Assembly: GCA_020445255.1 (NCBI GenBank)
Contig: JAGRGY010000041.1
Coordinates: forward strand, 1 to 64,000
Direction of reading: 5' to 3'
From: Gammaproteobacteria bacterium
Lineage (GTDB): Bacteria > Pseudomonadota > Gammaproteobacteria > Chromatiales > Chromatiaceae
Length of the DNA: 64,000 nt
Part shown: piece after piece, positions 1 through 9,050 of the stretch
How positions within the stretch are numbered: the first letter of the stretch is position 1
Layout of the letters: each line of letters begins with the position of its first letter
Position numbers and translations under genes: made by a program
The notes under the pieces: generated by a model
What the model was told of the DNA's origin: nothing
Database searches by the model: none
Seen by the model: the letters and a program-made list of their open reading frames with translations, nothing else

Positions 1-6
1 CCAGAT

Positions 7-864
7 TTACCGCAGCAGTGACAACACGTTCTGCGGCAACTGGTTGGCCTGGGCCAACATCGCGGTACCTGCCTGCTGCAGGATCTGCGAGCGTGTCAGG
101 TTGGCCGTCTCGTCAGCGAAATCGGCGTCCATGACGCGACTGCGGGCTGCGCTTTGGTTCTCGATCACGTTGGCGTTGTTACGCACGGTCGCTTCGAGCC
201 GGTTCTGTTTGGCACCGAAGTCGGCACGCTTCGCCGAGATCGCGTTGATCGCGTTGTCGAGGATGGCGATGACCGCGCTGCCGGCGCCGCCGGAACCGAT
301 ACCGGAGGCCGCTGCCGACATGTTCAGCACCGATGCGACACCGCTGCCACCGGACGCGGTCGCGGTCTTCAGGTCCGTGGTCGAGACGGTGATCTGGTAG
401 CTCGCCCCAGCCTTGAAGCCGACCTGCATGGTCAGCGCGCCGTCGGTCGCCAGCAGGTTGGTGCCGTTGAACTCGGTCGAGTCCATCACACGGCCGATCT
501 CGCGCACCAGCTCGGCGAACTCGTCCTGCAGCGAGTTCTTGTCAGCGTTGCTCACGGTGCCGTTGACTGCCTGCACCGAGAGTTCACGCATGCGCTGCAG
601 CATGTTCGCCACTTCGTCGAGCGCGCCTTCCGCCGTCTGCAGCAGCGAGATACCGTCGTTGGCGTTGCGGTTGGCCTGCTCGAGGCCGCGGATCTGCGAG
701 GTGAAGCGCTGCGCAATTGCCAGACCGGCCGCGTCGTCCTTGGCGCGGTTGATGCGCAGACCGGACGACAGACGCTCCAGAGAGGTCGCCATGCTCGACT
801 GCGAGTTCATCAGAACACGCTGCGAGTTCAGCGACATCATGTTGGTGTTGATTACCTGTGCCAT
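7..864 (-). CDS. fliC: Flagellin (copy 1)
   Basis: Flagellin of 285 residues, the subunit of the flagellar filament exported by the flagellar type III apparatus. The N-terminal D0/D1 coiled region ([16 protein letters not shown], then [19 protein letters not shown]) and the C-terminal D1/D0 region (ending [14 protein letters not shown]) are both intact. The middle is very short, so this is a minimal flagellin without the outer D2/D3 domains of the 500-residue enteric type. The central segment is Ala/Gly/Ser-rich and could offer Ser/Thr sites for glycosylation. The start ATG at 864 follows an AGGGAGAAAG Shine-Dalgarno. It is divergent from fliW and from the second flagellin at 2271. The stop codon lies only 7 bases from the window edge, so its terminator is not visible. 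Confidence 0.95.
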   Translation of the reverse strand: MAQVINTNMMSLNSQRVLMNSQSSMATSLERLSSGLRINRAKDDAAGLAIAQRFTSQIRGLEQANRNANDGISLLQTAEGALDEVANMLQRMRELSVQAVNGTVSNADKNSLQDEFAELVREIGRVMDSTEFNGTNLLATDGALTMQVGFKAGASYQITVSTTDLKTATASGGSGVASVLNMSAAASGIGSGGAGSAVIAILDNAINAISAKRADFGAKQNRLEATVRNNANVIENQSAARSRVMDADFADETANLTRSQILQQAGTAMLAQANQLPQNVLSLLR

Positions 865-1266
865 TTTCTTTCTCCCTTTGCCGGCCCGACTCGTGCGCCT
901 GCCGTGGGGTTGCTCTATGGCGGATATACGATCAGTCGTATCTACCGCCTCCTGGTGGGCATTCGGGATATTCCCGGAGGCCCTGGATCGACGCGCAAGG
1001 CGGCGACCCGAATCTGCGAGGCGGGGGATGTGGTATCAGATGATTCGATCAGCTGCCGCTGTGGCTGCTCGGCCCGACGCTGGCGCCGGAGGGACGGTCC
1101 CATGGCGGGGACCCGCGAAGTGGTCGGCTGGCGACCCTGCACCCCGGGCGACAGCCCGAGTGCGAACTTCGAGACGATGCAACGGCGCTTGCAGCAGCCT
1201 GGAGTCATCGCGTTGTACCGAGCGGACATGCTGATCAATTATCTGCATTCACCGCCTTCGGGTGCT

Positions 1267-1293
1267 GCAACGGCCGTTTATTAGAATTCTTTA
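1267..1293 (-). promoter_or_regulatory. Possible sigma-28 promoter for flagellin 1
   Basis: On the minus strand, TAAAGAAT (1293-1286), an 11-base spacer and GCCGTTGC (1274-1267) match the FliA consensus TAAAGTTT-N11-GCCGATAA at 6/8 and 5/8 positions. The spacer length is exact, and the -35 lies in a local AT-rich patch. The predicted transcript would have a leader of about 400 bases, which is unusually long, so this is only a candidate. Confidence 0.3.
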
Positions 1294-1378
1294 ATCTCTA
1301 AAATCCCCAGTTGCACGTTGTTTCGGGCATCTCCGACCATCCCGCGGCGGACGTCGCCCGGCCCACCCGAACCAACTG

Positions 1379-1395
1379 TTGGCACCGTTTCTGCA
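1379..1395 (+). promoter_or_regulatory. Sigma-54 promoter upstream of fliW
   Basis: TTGGCAC-N5-CTGCA with GG (1381-1382) and GC (1393-1394) exactly 10 bases apart, as RpoN requires. The only departure in the core is CTGC for TTGC. Predicted transcription start is about 1406, giving a leader of about 105 bases before fliW. The same CTGC variant occurs in the flgB promoter. Confidence 0.75.
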
Positions 1396-1511
1396 TGAGG
1401 TGCTGCAGGCATGAAACACGCGTCAATTTTCCGTTACTCCGGAATCGGCGCCGCCAAGACCCTGCGCCGGCACGTGTTTCACCGACGAACCCGATCTGGA
1501 GGAACGCAACG

Positions 1512-1973
1512 ATGTCGACCGCAGAGGCCATTACGAACAACGGAGATTCGCCCATGCAGATCAACACACGCTTCGGCGCGCAGGAGGTCGACCCCGCGTC
1601 GATCATCGATTTCCCGCTTGGCCTTGCCGGTTTCGAAGAACTGCATCAGTTCAAGCTGTTTCACGAGGAAGGCAAGCCCACGGTCTTCTACCTGCAATCG
1701 GTCGACGACCCGGACGTGCAGTTCCCGGTGGTCAATCCCGATGCCTACCAGGTCAGCTACGAATGCGTGTTGAACGACGACGAGGCGGCGACCCTGCAGC
1801 TCGACGACCCCGCCGAGATCGCCGTGCTCGTGACCCTGGCGCACGGCGGCAACCGCGACAGTGGCATCCACGCCAATTTCATGGGCCCGATCCTGCTCAA
1901 TACCGGCAAACGCATCGGGCTGCAGAAACACCTCAACCAGGTCAGCGGCAGCGTCGTGATCCGCGCCGAATAG
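1512..1973 (+). CDS. fliW: Flagellar assembly factor FliW
   Basis: FliW family, 153 residues from the chosen start. In characterised systems FliW binds flagellin and, when free, antagonises the RNA-binding repressor CsrA, linking flagellin export to flagellin translation. Visible family features are INTRFGAQEVD near the N terminus, FPLGLAGFEE, and a C-terminal MGPILLNTGKRIGLQ block. The ATG at 1512 follows a strong GGAGG, which favours it over a longer in-frame opening. An internal ATG at 1555 (MQINTRFG) would give the more usual length and remains possible. The gene sits between the two flagellins, behind a sigma-54 box and before a strong terminator. No csrA follows it, although csrA is the usual partner. 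Confidence 0.92.
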   Translation: MSTAEAITNNGDSPMQINTRFGAQEVDPASIIDFPLGLAGFEELHQFKLFHEEGKPTVFYLQSVDDPDVQFPVVNPDAYQVSYECVLNDDEAATLQLDDPAEIAVLVTLAHGGNRDSGIHANFMGPILLNTGKRIGLQKHLNQVSGSVVIRAE

Positions 1974-2077
1974 GTTCCCGGGAGGGCAAGAGCCGGCCGG
2001 TCTCCTGCCTATCCCTGCGGCAAACCCTTGCCGCTTCCATGCCAACCGGTCGTTTGCTTTCGATCCTCCACGCGTTT

Positions 2078-2115
2078 GCCCCTTTCCCGAGTACATCGGA
2101 AAGGGGCTTTTTCTT
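2078..2115 (+). terminator. Rho-independent terminator after fliW
   Basis: Perfect 10-bp stem GCCCCTTTCC (2078-2087) / GGAAAGGGGC (2098-2107) with a 10-base loop, followed immediately by TTTTTCTT. It ends the fliW transcript before the second flagellin promoter. Confidence 0.9.
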
Positions 2116-2170
2116 GATTATTCGGCACCGTTTCGCTGTTTTTCCGCGACGCTATGCGCAGAAACCAAGG

Positions 2171-2187
2171 TTGGCATCAAGATTGCT
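2171..2187 (+). promoter_or_regulatory. Sigma-54 promoter of flagellin 2
   Basis: TTGGCAT-N5-TTGCT with GG at 2173-2174 and GC at 2185-2186, 10 bases apart. The TTGC half is perfect. Predicted start is about 2198, with a leader of about 73 bases. A sigma-54-dependent major flagellin is known from Vibrio flaA, where FlrC is the activator. Confidence 0.8.
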
Positions 2188-2270
2188 CGTGCACAGTCGT
2201 GACGCAATCGCGAGGGGCCTGAGAGGCCGCCGCGAACTGCCTGACTCTGGCTAAACACGAGGCCCTGAAA

Positions 2271-3122
2271 ATGCCACAAGTAATCAATACCAACATGATG
2301 TCGCTGAACAGCCAGCGCGCATTGGACATGTCGCAGAACAGCATGCAGACGTCACTCGAACGCCTGTCATCCGGCCTGCGTATCAACCGCGCCAAGGACG
2401 ATGCCGCCGGCCTTGCCATTACGGAACGCATGACGGCGCAGATCCGTGGTCTCGAGCAGGCAAACCGCAACGGCCTCGACGGCATCTCACTGATGCAGAC
2501 GGCCGAAGGGGCGCTCGACGAGGTCGGCAACATGCTGCAGCGCATGCGCGAGCTGGCCGTTCAGTCGGCCAACGGCACCGTTGGCACCGCCGACAAACGT
2601 TCGCTGAACGACGAGTTTCTCGAGCTGCGTGACGAGATCAGCCGCGTGTTCAGTTCGGCCGAGTTCAACGGCGTGAACCTGCTTGGCACGACGGCAACGC
2701 TGACGCTGCAGATCGGCTACCGCGCCGGCGCGAGCTTCCGCATTGACGTCTCGACCTTCAACATGGGCAGTCGCACCTATGCCACCGGCGGCATGTCGTT
2801 TATCGTCGCCAAGACCACGTCACGCCAGATCTCGGCCGCCAGCAAGGCCCTCTGGATGCTCAGCAAGCTCGATGCGGCGATCGACAACGTGACCCAGAAG
2901 CGCGCCGACTTCGGTGCCAAGCAGAATCGCATCGAGGCGACGCTGCGCAGCAATGCCAACACGATCGAGAACCAGAGCGCCGCGCGCAGCCGTATCCGTG
3001 ACGCCGACTTCGCGCGCGAGACCGCGAACCTGACCCGTTCGCAGATCCTGCAACAGGCGGGCACGGCAATGCTGGCACAGGCCAACCAGATACCGCAGAA
3101 CGTATTGCAGCTGCTCGGCTAG
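2271..3122 (+). CDS. fliC: Flagellin (copy 2)
   Basis: Second flagellin, 283 residues, paralogous to copy 1. N-terminal [20 protein letters not shown] and the [19 protein letters not shown] block are conserved, as is the C-terminal QANQIPQNVLQLLG. The central part (residues about 165-205) differs strongly from copy 1 and carries a basic TYATGGMSFIVAKTTSRQ stretch in place of the Gly/Ala-rich segment. Like copy 1 it lacks D2/D3 domains. It has its own sigma-54 promoter, and the Maf glycosyltransferase gene follows 101 bases downstream, suggesting that it is a glycosylation substrate. Which copy is the main filament subunit cannot be told from sequence. Confidence 0.95.
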   Translation: MPQVINTNMMSLNSQRALDMSQNSMQTSLERLSSGLRINRAKDDAAGLAITERMTAQIRGLEQANRNGLDGISLMQTAEGALDEVGNMLQRMRELAVQSANGTVGTADKRSLNDEFLELRDEISRVFSSAEFNGVNLLGTTATLTLQIGYRAGASFRIDVSTFNMGSRTYATGGMSFIVAKTTSRQISAASKALWMLSKLDAAIDNVTQKRADFGAKQNRIEATLRSNANTIENQSAARSRIRDADFARETANLTRSQILQQAGTAMLAQANQIPQNVLQLLG

Positions 3123-3172
3123 ACTTGAGCGAAGTTTCCACACCCAGCGCGGCAGCACCTACCAGGCGTCAG

Positions 3173-3190
3173 GTCCGGCTAAGGCCGGAC
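3173..3190 (+). terminator. Hairpin between flagellin 2 and maf
   Basis: Perfect 7-bp inverted repeat GTCCGGC-TAAG-GCCGGAC, 50 bases after the flagellin stop and 33 bases before the maf start. No T-tract follows, so it may protect the 3' end of the flagellin mRNA or weaken read-through rather than terminate fully. Confidence 0.4.
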
Positions 3191-3223
3191 TGACCACCGG
3201 TCGGCGCGCGCCGGATCGACGCC

Positions 3224-5731
3224 ATGCAGACACTGACCTACCTCGTCAATGGATTCGGCGACCGCTATCTGTACGACGTCAATCGCGGCAGTTTCAATCA
3301 GATCGGCGCCGCCAATCTGTTCAGACAACGCTTTGGCGAAGGGCTGTTTGCGAAAGACAGCCTGACCATCGTCGTCGGCACCGACTCCGGCCTGCTGGCG
3401 CACCACGTGCTGCAAAACGGGGTACCGGACGGTTCGCGGTTCCTGTTCATCGAACTGCCGGCACTGCTACCCACGATCACCAGCGAACTCGACGGTGACG
3501 CGCTCGATGACGAGGTCACGCTCACCGACGATGCGACGCTGGCATCGCACCTCAAAGACCTGGCATTCAGCGATTACGCCAACCTCGGCAATGTCCGACT
3601 GATCGAATCGATCGGTGCGACCGACGATTTCTATGGCGAGTACCGCAAACTCTACGCCGACTTGCTGCAGCAACTCGATTCGCTGCTGTGGCTGCACAAT
3701 GTCCAGCTCAGCAACCCGTCGTTCGTACACCGCCAGCTCGAGAACCTGATCGAGGAGCATGTGCCGGCAGTCACGCTGCGCGGCGCCTTCCCTGGCAGGG
3801 TCGCCGCGCTGCTCGGCGGCGGACCGTCGCTCGATCAGATGCTGCCGTGGATCCGTGCGCACCAGGACCGCCTGGTGATCATCGCCGTATCGCGCATATG
3901 TCGGCGCCTGCGTCAGGCCGGTATCGTGCCGCATCTGGTCGCGTCGATCGATCCGACCGAGCTGAGCTTTGACATCAGCAAGGAGTTTCTCCAGCTGGAC
4001 CCGCGCGCCGTGTTCGCACATGCCAACCACGTGAGTTTTCCGCTGCTGGCGCAGTGGCGTGGCCGCAGCGTGTTCCTCGACCGTCGCTACCCCTGGGTGG
4101 GCAAGGACCGGATCGAGAACATCAGCGCCACCGGCCCAACCGTTACCAATACCGCGTTCGGCCTCGCCCAGGAGATGGGTTTCGACACGGTCCTGTTCGC
4201 CGGGATCGACCTGTGTCACAGCCCCGAAGGCTACTCGCATGCGCGTGGCAGCAACGAGTTCGATGCCGGTCCGACGTTCGGCAGCGCCAACATGCGCGTC
4301 GAGACCAACGGCGGGCGCACGGCGCACACCACCCCCGATTTCTTCAACGCGATCCGGGCGTTTGCAGGCCAGGCAAAGCTGGCAAACGCGCGCGGGATAC
4401 GGGTCGTCAACCCGGCCGGCGACGCAGCACGCATCGACGGCGTCGAGTTCGTCGCGCTCGATGACATCTCCCTGCCCGACCTAGCCGAACCGCCGTTCGC
4501 GGTCCTGCATCGCCTGATCGATGCCGGCGGCGACACCCGCCGGATCGACAACCTGCGTGCGACCCAGCGCGAACTGGCCCGGGCCCACAAGGCACTGCGC
4601 ACGATCGGCAGCCTTGCCGAGGAGGCGTTGGAATGCAACGACGGCCTGTTCGGCCGTGGCGGCAAATCAGCCGACTTCCGTCACAAGAAGCGCATGGACA
4701 AGATCGAACGTCAACTCGACACCCGCCACCGCGAGTTCTCCGAGATCGTACGCATGTTCAGTGCGCGCGCATTCCTGCACATGCCGCCGTCGGATCGCGA
4801 ATGGACCGATGACGAGATCGAGGCGGCCGGCCGGACTTATTACAACGCCTATCGCAGCAACGCCACCGAGATCCTGAAGCTCGTCGAACGCGCCCAGGAG
4901 CGGGTCGGCGCCGCGCTCGTCGAGGAAAGTGACGAGCCGGACTTCGCACGGATGATCGCGCAATGGGAGTCGGACAATATCCCGGGCCGGGCGGCCGTAT
5001 GGCGTCATCGTCACCCGGAGGCGGCCGCGCGGCTGGCAGACGCCGTTGGGCGGGAGTTCGACCGACTTGAGCAGGCGTTCCGCGGTGTGCTCGAACAACG
5101 CGACACCCCGCACGCGCGCAAGATGCAAGGGCTGGCGTCGCTGACACCGGTGCGTGGCAAGCTGCAGTCCCTGTTCAAGGAACACAACATCGGGGAACTC
5201 GACCATCTCGTCCAGCAGCTCGCTGGGCAGGACACGTCCGAGGGGCGCCAACTGTCCCAGCTGGGCCGCGGCTATCTCGCCGAACTCGGGGGCGACAGCG
5301 CGCGCGCATTCGGCGAATACGGTCAGCTGATCGACATCGTGCGCGAGTCGCTGGACGACCACCCGGACGCCGGCGTCAATCCGCGGCTCGAAGATGCCTT
5401 GCGGCGCATGGTGGTCATTGCCTTGGCCGAGGAGTGGCACGACCAGGCGCTGCTGATACTGGAGACACTGGCGGGCATGTCACCGGCCTATGAGCCACAG
5501 TTTGCCGAGTTGCTGCGCCTTTCCGGCAACACTGATGCGGCCATCACCGTCTACAGCGACTATCTCAGCAAAGCACCCGGCGATCATGTTGCGATGCTGA
5601 GGCTGGGCAAGCTGTACCGCACGATTGGCGCCGTGGATGCAGCACGCACCGCGTTCACCTATATTCTCGAACACGACCCCGAAAACAAGGCCGCACAGAC
5701 ATTGCTGGAGGAGATCGACACGGCCGCCTGA
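3224..5731 (+). CDS. maf: Maf-type flagellin glycosyltransferase with TPR tail
   Basis: 835-residue motility-associated factor (Maf, DUF115 / MptE-like fold). Maf proteins transfer pseudaminic or legionaminic acid onto flagellin Ser/Thr residues in the cytoplasm before export. The core lies at about residues 185-400. It has the GGGPSLDQ nucleotide-sugar-binding loop, the VASIDPTE stretch, and a TGPTVTNTAFGLAQEMG...AGIDLCHSPEGYSHA region typical of the family. The C terminus (about 740-835) resembles tetratricopeptide repeats and may bind flagellin or a chaperone. There is no signal peptide. It starts 101 bases after flagellin 2 and is followed 21 bases later by legB, consistent with a flagellin-glycosylation operon. 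Sugar specificity is inferred from the neighbouring legionaminic-acid genes. Confidence 0.9.
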   Translation: MQTLTYLVNGFGDRYLYDVNRGSFNQIGAANLFRQRFGEGLFAKDSLTIVVGTDSGLLAHHVLQNGVPDGSRFLFIELPALLPTITSELDGDALDDEVTLTDDATLASHLKDLAFSDYANLGNVRLIESIGATDDFYGEYRKLYADLLQQLDSLLWLHNVQLSNPSFVHRQLENLIEEHVPAVTLRGAFPGRVAALLGGGPSLDQMLPWIRAHQDRLVIIAVSRICRRLRQAGIVPHLVASIDPTELSFDISKEFLQLDPRAVFAHANHVSFPLLAQWRGRSVFLDRRYPWVGKDRIENISATGPTVTNTAFGLAQEMGFDTVLFAGIDLCHSPEGYSHARGSNEFDAGPTFGSANMRVETNGGRTAHTTPDFFNAIRAFAGQAKLANARGIRVVNPAGDAARIDGVEFVALDDISLPDLAEPPFAVLHRLIDAGGDTRRIDNLRATQRELARAHKALRTIGSLAEEALECNDGLFGRGGKSADFRHKKRMDKIERQLDTRHREFSEIVRMFSARAFLHMPPSDREWTDDEIEAAGRTYYNAYRSNATEILKLVERAQERVGAALVEESDEPDFARMIAQWESDNIPGRAAVWRHRHPEAAARLADAVGREFDRLEQAFRGVLEQRDTPHARKMQGLASLTPVRGKLQSLFKEHNIGELDHLVQQLAGQDTSEGRQLSQLGRGYLAELGGDSARAFGEYGQLIDIVRESLDDHPDAGVNPRLEDALRRMVVIALAEEWHDQALLILETLAGMSPAYEPQFAELLRLSGNTDAAITVYSDYLSKAPGDHVAMLRLGKLYRTIGAVDAARTAFTYILEHDPENKAAQTLLEEIDTAA

Positions 5732-5752
5732 ATCTCTCCATTGCAGGACAAC

Positions 5753-6751
5753 ATGAACAAGATACTGGTTACCGGCGCCGACGGATTCATCGGATCACAT
5801 CTCTGCGAAACCCTGGTCCGTGCCGGCCACGACGTGCGCGCATTCGTCTACTACAACAGCTTCGGCCACTGGGGCTGGCTCGACAGCTCGCCCGCCGATG
5901 TGCACGACGCCCTGGACGTATTCGCCGGCGACATCCGCGACCCACACGGCGTGCGCACGGCGATGCAGGGCTGCAACACGGTGCTGCACCTCGCCGCGCT
6001 GATCGGCATTCCCTACTCATATCACTCGCCCGACGCCTACGTCGACACCAATATCCGGGGTACGCTGAATGTCGTGCAGGCGGCCCGCGATCTCGGCGTC
6101 GGACGCGTCGTGCATACATCGACCAGCGAGGTTTACGGCACTGCGCGCTTCGTCCCCATCACCGAGGATCACCCGCTGCAGGGACAATCGCCTTATTCGG
6201 CAACCAAGATAGGCGCCGACCAGATCGCGCTGTCGTTTTACCGCTCTTTTGCGACACCGGTCTGCGTGCTGCGCCCGTTCAACACTTTTGGTCCACGCCA
6301 ATCCGCGCGCGCCGTTATACCGACCATCATCACCCAGATCGCCAGCGGTCAGCGCCACATCCGGCTCGGTTCGCTGCACCCGACCCGCGACTTCAGCTAC
6401 GTCAGCGACACCGTGAACGGCTTTGTGAAGGCGGCGACGGCAGACGGCGCAGTCGGCGAAGTGATCAATCTCGGCAGCAACTTCGAGATCAGTATCGGAG
6501 ACACGGCGCGCCTGGTCGCGGAATGCATGGGCGCCGAGATCGACATCGTCTCAGACGGACAGCGCACCCGCCCGCAGGACAGCGAGGTCGAGCGGCTATG
6601 GGCCGACAACAGCCGCGCCCAGGCGCTCCTCGGATGGTCGCCCGCGTACGGTGGCCACGGCGGTTTCAGGCGCGGGCTGGAGGAAACCGTCGACTGGTTC
6701 GTGCAACCCGCCAACCTGGCACGCTACAAGCCACAGCAGTACACCATCTGA
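5753..6751 (+). CDS. legB: NAD-dependent nucleotide-sugar 4,6-dehydratase LegB
   Basis: Extended short-chain dehydrogenase of 332 residues, first step of legionaminic-acid synthesis: 4,6-dehydration of a nucleotide-linked GlcNAc (GDP-linked in Campylobacter). The Rossmann motif GADGFIG lies near residue 8. The active site shows STSEVYG and YSATK (YxxxK), and RPFNTFGPRQSARAVIP is typical of LegB. The ATG at 5753 is preceded by AGGA at the right distance; a TTG at 5741 is a weaker alternative. It is cotranscribed with maf by position. The usual next genes, legC aminotransferase and legH acetyltransferase, are absent; a fimV-like gene follows instead. Confidence 0.88.
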   Translation: MNKILVTGADGFIGSHLCETLVRAGHDVRAFVYYNSFGHWGWLDSSPADVHDALDVFAGDIRDPHGVRTAMQGCNTVLHLAALIGIPYSYHSPDAYVDTNIRGTLNVVQAARDLGVGRVVHTSTSEVYGTARFVPITEDHPLQGQSPYSATKIGADQIALSFYRSFATPVCVLRPFNTFGPRQSARAVIPTIITQIASGQRHIRLGSLHPTRDFSYVSDTVNGFVKAATADGAVGEVINLGSNFEISIGDTARLVAECMGAEIDIVSDGQRTRPQDSEVERLWADNSRAQALLGWSPAYGGHGGFRRGLEETVDWFVQPANLARYKPQQYTI

Positions 6752-6941
6752 ACGCACCGGACTGGCCAACGGCCGGCGCCGTGATAGACTCGGCGCATCA
6801 AGAGGTTGAGGCATTCTCTTGCAGGGCGAGCACAAGCGTTTTCAGCCGCGACGCGGTCACTCCGAACAGGGGGTTCAGGAATGAGCTTACTCTGCCGATA
6901 CGCCGCTGCAATGGCTTTGTCGAAACAATAATGACCGGACT

Positions 6942-9032
6942 GTGATGCAGATTCACCGACGATTGCGCGTGTCTTTGCTGGCGCTGCTGCTGGCCGTACC
7001 GATCGGCGGCCAGGCCGTCACGCTCGGCGAGGCGCGCATCAAGTCCTACCTCAACCAGCCCATGGACGCCGAAATCGATCTGGTCGGCGTACGACCAGGC
7101 GAGCATCAGGACCTGCGCCTGCGCATCGCCAATCAGGCCGATTTCGACCGCCTCGGCATCCAGTACACGCCGTTCATCGCCGATCTCTCGTTCGATATCG
7201 TGCAGGTCGGTGGCCGCTGGCTGGCGCGCATCCGCAGCACGCGGCCGGCCAACGAGCCATTCCTCGATTTTCCATTGCTGCTCAGCTGGCCCGGTGGCCA
7301 GATGGTCAAGCAGGTGACGTTCCTGCTCGACCCGCCGCGGGGTCTGAATCCGCCCACCCGCGCCAGTACCGCAACACCGGCGGCGGCCGCACCGGTCCGC
7401 GCTCTGGTGCCTCGCGCCGCTGACTCACCGACGCGCGACAGCTACGGCCCGGTTCGCCGCGGCGAGACCCTGTGGCCGATCGCGCAGCGCCTCAAACCAC
7501 GGGGCATCACGACCCAGCAGATGGCGATGGCGCTGCTACGAGCCAACCCTGAAGCCTTTATCAACGGCAACATCAATCAGTTGCTCGAAGGCGCCGTGCT
7601 GTCTGTGCCGCCGCTGGATTTCATCCAGCAGCTCGACGCGGCAACCGCCCGCCGTGATTTCAACGCAGCCGCCAGGCAGGCGCCGGTGCGGGTCGCGACC
7701 GCGGAGCCATCGCGGCCCGTCGCAAGGACCACTGGCGCCGCGCCGGACAAACCGGAGGGTGATGCCGGGCAGGCACCTGCCGCACCGCCATCGGCCAAAC
7801 CCGATGAGGATGCGCAGCTACGCATCGTCGCCGACGACAAGAAGAGCGCTGCGGAACCTGGCAGCGAGGCCGACCTGGAGAAAAAGCTGCTGGTCACGAT
7901 GGAGGAAATCGAGAGCAATCGCCTGACCACCAGCGCGATCGAATCCCGCGTCTCGAAGCTGGAGGCCGAGCTCACGCGCATGCAACAGCTGCTCGACCTC
8001 AAAGACGAACAGATCCGCGTGCTGCAGTCAGAGGTGGCGGCGCAGGAGCAGGCAGGGATCGAAACCGGGAGTCCGTCCAGCGCATCCGCCGATCTCGACC
8101 GTTCCGCCCAGGTGCCCCAGGAGCAGCAACCATCGTCACCGACGAGTGCGAAACGGGAATCGACACCCGCGGCGAGCACGCCGTCGGTACGCAGCGAAGC
8201 GGCGACCCCGGTCGCCGGCAAGCGTGGCAGCATCGCGCATTGGTACCAGGAGTATCTTTGGCTGTTGTGGCTGGCACTGGCCCTGCTCGGCGGTGCCGCA
8301 CTGTTGCTGATGTTTCGGCGACCGCAACCGGCCACCGCCGACGAACAACCGTTGCCGGCACCAGTACCGGCCGCGGCCCGCGCAGCTGCCGGTTCGGCGG
8401 CCACGACCGCGGCAGCCGCAGTGGCCGCGGCTCCCGAACCGGAACCGTCCGCGCTGCGTGACGCCGAGGCCGATCTGCGCGCGGTCGCCGATGCGCACAT
8501 GCCAGAGGACGATCTCGAAGAACTCGATCTGCCCGAAATCGATATCAACAGCCTGACTGAGATCAGCGACGAATTCGAGGTTCGCGACGACGTCACCGAT
8601 TCGATGCTTGCCGAGATGCTGGAGGAAAGCAAACTGCTCTCGGATCGCCCGACTCCCGGCGCGGACAAAGCGGACTTCAACGACGAGGATATCGCGTCAT
8701 GGATCCGCGAGCTCGGCAACGAAGGCGACGTGGCGTCCGCGGACACCGAAGAATTGGCGCCGTCAGAGCAGGTCTACGAGATTCCCGACGTGGTCACCGA
8801 ACTCGACGACCAGTTGATGACGCCCGCGTCGACGGACGCCGGCCCCGACATCCCCCTGATCGACCTGCCTGACGAAGACGACACCTTCACGATGAGCCTC
8901 GACCTGGCGCGCGCCTACCTCGAGATTGGCGACCAGGACGGCGCACGCGACATGCTGCAGCAGGCGCTCAGCGGTGCGCGCGATCCGGACCACCGGCGGC
9001 AGATCGAGGAACTGCTGCAGCAGATCACCTGA
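6942..9032 (+). CDS. fimV: FimV/HubP-like polar organiser protein
   Basis: 696-residue protein of the FimV family, inner-membrane proteins that organise the cell pole (type IV pili in Pseudomonas, flagella and chemoreceptors via HubP in Vibrio). Order: signal peptide (1 to about 26), FimV N-terminal domain (LGEARIKSYLNQPMDAEIDL), LysM-like segment (about 165-225, GPVRRGETLWPIAQRL), coiled coil (about 305-375), one transmembrane helix (about 433-450, WLLWLALALLGGAALLL), a long acidic cytoplasmic part, and a C-terminal TPR-like FimV domain (DLARAYLEIGDQDGARDML). It is shorter than the roughly 900 residues of Pseudomonas FimV. GTG at 6942 or ATG at 6945 could be the start; no clear Shine-Dalgarno distinguishes them. 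Its place between legB and legG is unusual and suggests a link to polar flagellar assembly. Confidence 0.85.
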   Translation: MMQIHRRLRVSLLALLLAVPIGGQAVTLGEARIKSYLNQPMDAEIDLVGVRPGEHQDLRLRIANQADFDRLGIQYTPFIADLSFDIVQVGGRWLARIRSTRPANEPFLDFPLLLSWPGGQMVKQVTFLLDPPRGLNPPTRASTATPAAAAPVRALVPRAADSPTRDSYGPVRRGETLWPIAQRLKPRGITTQQMAMALLRANPEAFINGNINQLLEGAVLSVPPLDFIQQLDAATARRDFNAAARQAPVRVATAEPSRPVARTTGAAPDKPEGDAGQAPAAPPSAKPDEDAQLRIVADDKKSAAEPGSEADLEKKLLVTMEEIESNRLTTSAIESRVSKLEAELTRMQQLLDLKDEQIRVLQSEVAAQEQAGIETGSPSSASADLDRSAQVPQEQQPSSPTSAKRESTPAASTPSVRSEAATPVAGKRGSIAHWYQEYLWLLWLALALLGGAALLLMFRRPQPATADEQPLPAPVPAAARAAAGSAATTAAAAVAAAPEPEPSALRDAEADLRAVADAHMPEDDLEELDLPEIDINSLTEISDEFEVRDDVTDSMLAEMLEESKLLSDRPTPGADKADFNDEDIASWIRELGNEGDVASADTEELAPSEQVYEIPDVVTELDDQLMTPASTDAGPDIPLIDLPDEDDTFTMSLDLARAYLEIGDQDGARDMLQQALSGARDPDHRRQIEELLQQIT

Positions 9033-9050
9033 GCCGCCGCCGGAGATCGC

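Larger units (their letters stand above)
865..1511. other. Intergenic region between flagellin 1 and fliW
   Basis: This 647-base gap between divergent genes has no convincing gene. Open frames on the plus strand continue as antisense of flagellin 1 and resemble no protein family. It holds the sigma-54 box for fliW (1379-1395). An AT-rich patch at 1279-1306 carries a weak sigma-28-like box on the minus strand. A weaker sigma-54-like GG-N10-GC pair lies at 995-1008 on the minus strand. The true promoter of flagellin 1 was not identified with confidence. Confidence 0.6.

Noticed and set aside
154..1284. Open frame of about 375 codons on the plus strand opposite flagellin 1
   Set aside because: Antisense of flagellin with biased Arg/Val/Gly composition; no Shine-Dalgarno or family.
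6808..6823. Sigma-54-like GGCAT...TTGCAG before the fimV-like gene
   Set aside because: GG and GC are 9 rather than 10 bases apart, which sigma-54 does not normally tolerate.
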